The notes beneath the pieces were generated by a model. It searched no databases. It was not told the origin of the DNA and was given only the letters and a program-made list of their open reading frames with translations. From assembly GCA_035502515.1 (NCBI GenBank), contig DATJUH010000320.1:1-7819 (forward strand): DNA of 7,819 nucleotides. Reading direction: 5' to 3'. Source of the DNA: Fen-671 sp035502515. GTDB lineage: Bacteria; Actinomycetota; Acidimicrobiia; Acidimicrobiales; Palsa-688. Position numbers and translations under genes: made by a program. Of this stretch, positions 6,508-7,819 are shown one piece after another. Numbering within the stretch: the stretch's first letter is position 1; the number at the start of each line of letters is the position of its first letter.

Positions 6508-7488
6508 ATGCTCGGGTACGTGACCCGACGTCACGACAGATCCAGGACGACCAGGTACGCGGCCGCGCTCCTCTCCGTCGCCGGCTTGGCGACCTGGGGT
6601 GCCGGCTTGGCGACCTGGGGTGCCGGCTTGCCGGCATGGCGGGACGGTCTGCCCGGGTGGCCGGCGGTGGCTTCCGCGTCGCCGGTTCGAGGGGCGCAAG
6701 TACGGGCCGTTCGAACCGAGCCGGAGGTTGTGGTCTCGGCCTATGCCATCGCCCAACTCACCAGCTACATCGCCGGAAAGTACGTCAGAGTCGTCGACCT
6801 GGCGCCGCCCGGGGCCCAGCCGCAGGCCTTGCCAGCAACCGCGTCAGCTCGAGCCGCCATCGATCACGCCGCTCTGGTCATAGACGTCGGGTACGGCTAC
6901 CAACCCCAGGTCGAAACGGCGGTCAAGTCCACCCGCCGGCACCTGTCGCTCCTCCCGAAGCTCTCGAAACAGGCTCAACCGTACGAGTTCTGGCTCGACC
7001 CGTACCTGATGGCCAAGGCGTCCGTCCTCATCGCCAACGAATTGACCGCGGTCGACCCGGCCGGCCGGCGGGCGTTCCAGGATGGCTCCCGCAATTTCCA
7101 GTCGGTGGCGGTCTCGATCGAGTCGGACTTCGAGAGCACGTTCTCGGATTGCACCCGAAGCGAGTTCGTCACCGCTGATGGCGCCTTCGGGAGGCTGGCG
7201 GCCAGTTTTGACCTCCAGGACGTGGCCGTCGACGCCACCGGCGTGAAGAAAACGGCAGCCATAGTGCAGCAAAACTCTCTACCTACGGTCTTCAGCGAGA
7301 TGGGTGTGCCGGCCGGCTCCGTCCAGCAGGTGGCCAGGTCTACCGGGGCCAAGGTGGCCAGCCTCAACCCTCTCGAACTGGCCCCGGAGCCGGGAGGGCC
7401 GGCCCCGCTCAGCTACTTTGCGGTCATGGAGTACGACCTCACCGCGCTCGAGGGCCCACTGGCCTGCGACACCACCGGTAACATCTAG
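6508..7488 (+). CDS. Exported ZnuA/TroA-like metal ABC transporter substrate-binding protein with altered ligand residues
   Basis: Cluster A-I solute-binding protein homologue, normally delivering Zn or Mn to an ABC importer outside the membrane. Seen in 326 residues: a basic N-terminus (RRHDRSRTTR), a hydrophobic stretch (17-41), and a possible signal cleavage after ASA near residue 57, with no lipobox cysteine. Family landmarks follow: VVSAYAIAQLTSYIAGKYV (75-93), LAPPGAQPQ (98-106), EFWLDP (160-165), FVTADGAFGRLA (220-231) and a C-terminal lobe with TVFSEMG (260-266). At the positions where ZnuA/TroA proteins carry metal-binding His, this one has Q106, E160 and D224; E264 takes the fourth site. 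C215 and C320 are the only cysteines in the mature part. Start ATG at 6508 has only a weak GGTGAC upstream; GTG at 6520 is possible. No permease or ATPase gene adjoins it. Fold family is fairly sure, metal binding is not. Confidence 0.8.
   Translation: MLGYVTRRHDRSRTTRYAAALLSVAGLATWGAGLATWGAGLPAWRDGLPGWPAVASASPVRGAQVRAVRTEPEVVVSAYAIAQLTSYIAGKYVRVVDLAPPGAQPQALPATASARAAIDHAALVIDVGYGYQPQVETAVKSTRRHLSLLPKLSKQAQPYEFWLDPYLMAKASVLIANELTAVDPAGRRAFQDGSRNFQSVAVSIESDFESTFSDCTRSEFVTADGAFGRLAASFDLQDVAVDATGVKKTAAIVQQNSLPTVFSEMGVPAGSVQQVARSTGAKVASLNPLELAPEPGGPAPLSYFAVMEYDLTALEGPLACDTTGNI
6580..6621 (+). repeat. 21-bp perfect tandem duplication in the signal region of the ZnuA-like gene
   Basis: Two identical 21-base units (6580-6600, 6601-6621) are followed by a 9-base start of a third (6622-6630). 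In frame, each encodes a seven-residue AGLATWG unit, so the duplication lengthens the N-terminal hydrophobic segment to roughly 25 residues. This could turn a cleaved signal into a membrane anchor, or be neutral. Confidence 0.95.
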
Positions 7489-7559
7489 GCGGCGGGATAA
7501 ATGCTCGGCGAACAAGTGAACAAGAACGGGCGGCCGCCGGCCCCGGGAAGGTCGGGGAG

Positions 7560-7582
7560 CGTGCCCGCGGGCACGGCTTTTT
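7560..7582 (+). terminator. Probable intrinsic terminator after the ZnuA-like gene
   Basis: A 16-base perfect palindrome (7560-7575, CGTGCCCG/CGGGCACG) is followed by GC and five T's (7578-7582). It lies 71 bases after the stop codon and before the next gene. The T-run is short and interrupted, so strength is uncertain; a dyad protein-binding site is the alternative. Confidence 0.6.
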
Positions 7583-7640
7583 GCGGCGCTAACCGGACCG
7601 GGCGGACGCCGCTTCTGCCGCAGCCCCGGAGCCTTTGTAA

Positions 7641-7819
7641 ATGAGGTTCTACCTCGACCAACCGATCGCGGTGAGCGCCGAGGCGGCGCAGGCTGCGTTT
7701 GTGGACCCGGCCTTCTACCAGAGCCTGGGTGAGCTGGGGGGCATTTCTGCCCCGGAGGTGCGTTCTTTTTCCCAGAGCCCCGGCCACGTGCACATGGAGC
7801 TCGGTTACCGGTTTGCCGG
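7641..7819 (+). CDS. DUF2505-like protein, 3' end outside window
   Basis: The first 59 codons of a gene cut by the right edge. The start is ATG with GGAG 9 bases upstream. The visible part (MRFYLDQPIAVSAEAAQ, then FVDPAFYQSLGEL, APEVRSF and MELGYRFAG) resembles the N-terminus of DUF2505 proteins. These are START/SRPBCC-like actinobacterial proteins of unknown function that usually begin MRF, have a D-P-A-F/Y step and an YRF-G motif near residue 57. The assignment is by remembered pattern and only the first third is visible. It lies after a probable terminator, so it is likely transcribed apart from the ZnuA-like gene. No function can be given. Confidence 0.65.
   Translation, partial: MRFYLDQPIAVSAEAAQAAFVDPAFYQSLGELGGISAPEVRSFSQSPGHVHMELGYRFA

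Noticed and set aside
6149..6637. 162-codon minus-strand frame reading across the divergent region
   Set aside because: Arg/Pro/Ser repeats come from the antisense of the 21-bp tandem repeat; no start signal or motif supports it.

Overview
The window looks like a chromosomal segment of a high-G+C actinobacterium. The reasons are the G+C-rich third codon positions, the use of GTG and TTG starts, the order lpd, E2, lipB, lipA (familiar from Actinobacteria), and a DUF2505-like gene at the right edge. An uncultured or poorly studied lineage such as Acidimicrobiia is a guess from general character, not something the sequence proves.

Layout. Four tightly packed minus-strand genes fill positions 1 to 6135. 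In order of transcription they are a dihydrolipoamide dehydrogenase (6135 to 4681), a lipoylated 2-oxo acid dehydrogenase E2 subunit (4688 to 3138), a single long reading frame that joins an octanoyltransferase (LipB) to a lipoyl synthase (LipA) (3129 to 1117), and an M24-family Xaa-Pro peptidase cut by the left edge (1120 to 1). The junctions are an 8-base overlap, an 8-base gap and a 4-base overlap, so this reads as one operon with translational coupling. A noncoding region of about 370 bases (6136 to 6507) separates the operon from a divergent plus-strand gene. That gene (6508 to 7488) encodes an exported ZnuA/TroA-like metal-binding-protein homologue whose usual histidine ligands are all replaced. 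A palindrome with a T-run (7560 to 7582) is its likely terminator. A DUF2505-like gene starts at 7641 and runs off the right edge.

How the genes work together. LipB transfers octanoate from acyl carrier protein to the E2 lipoyl lysine, LipA inserts two sulfurs to make lipoate, E2 uses the lipoyl arm for acyl transfer, and Lpd reoxidises the arm. The operon therefore carries the E2 target, the two steps of its lipoylation and its recycling enzyme; E1 is not in the window. The most unusual item is the LipB-LipA fusion with its long disordered-looking linker. The second is the ZnuA-like protein with substituted ligand positions and no transporter partners nearby.
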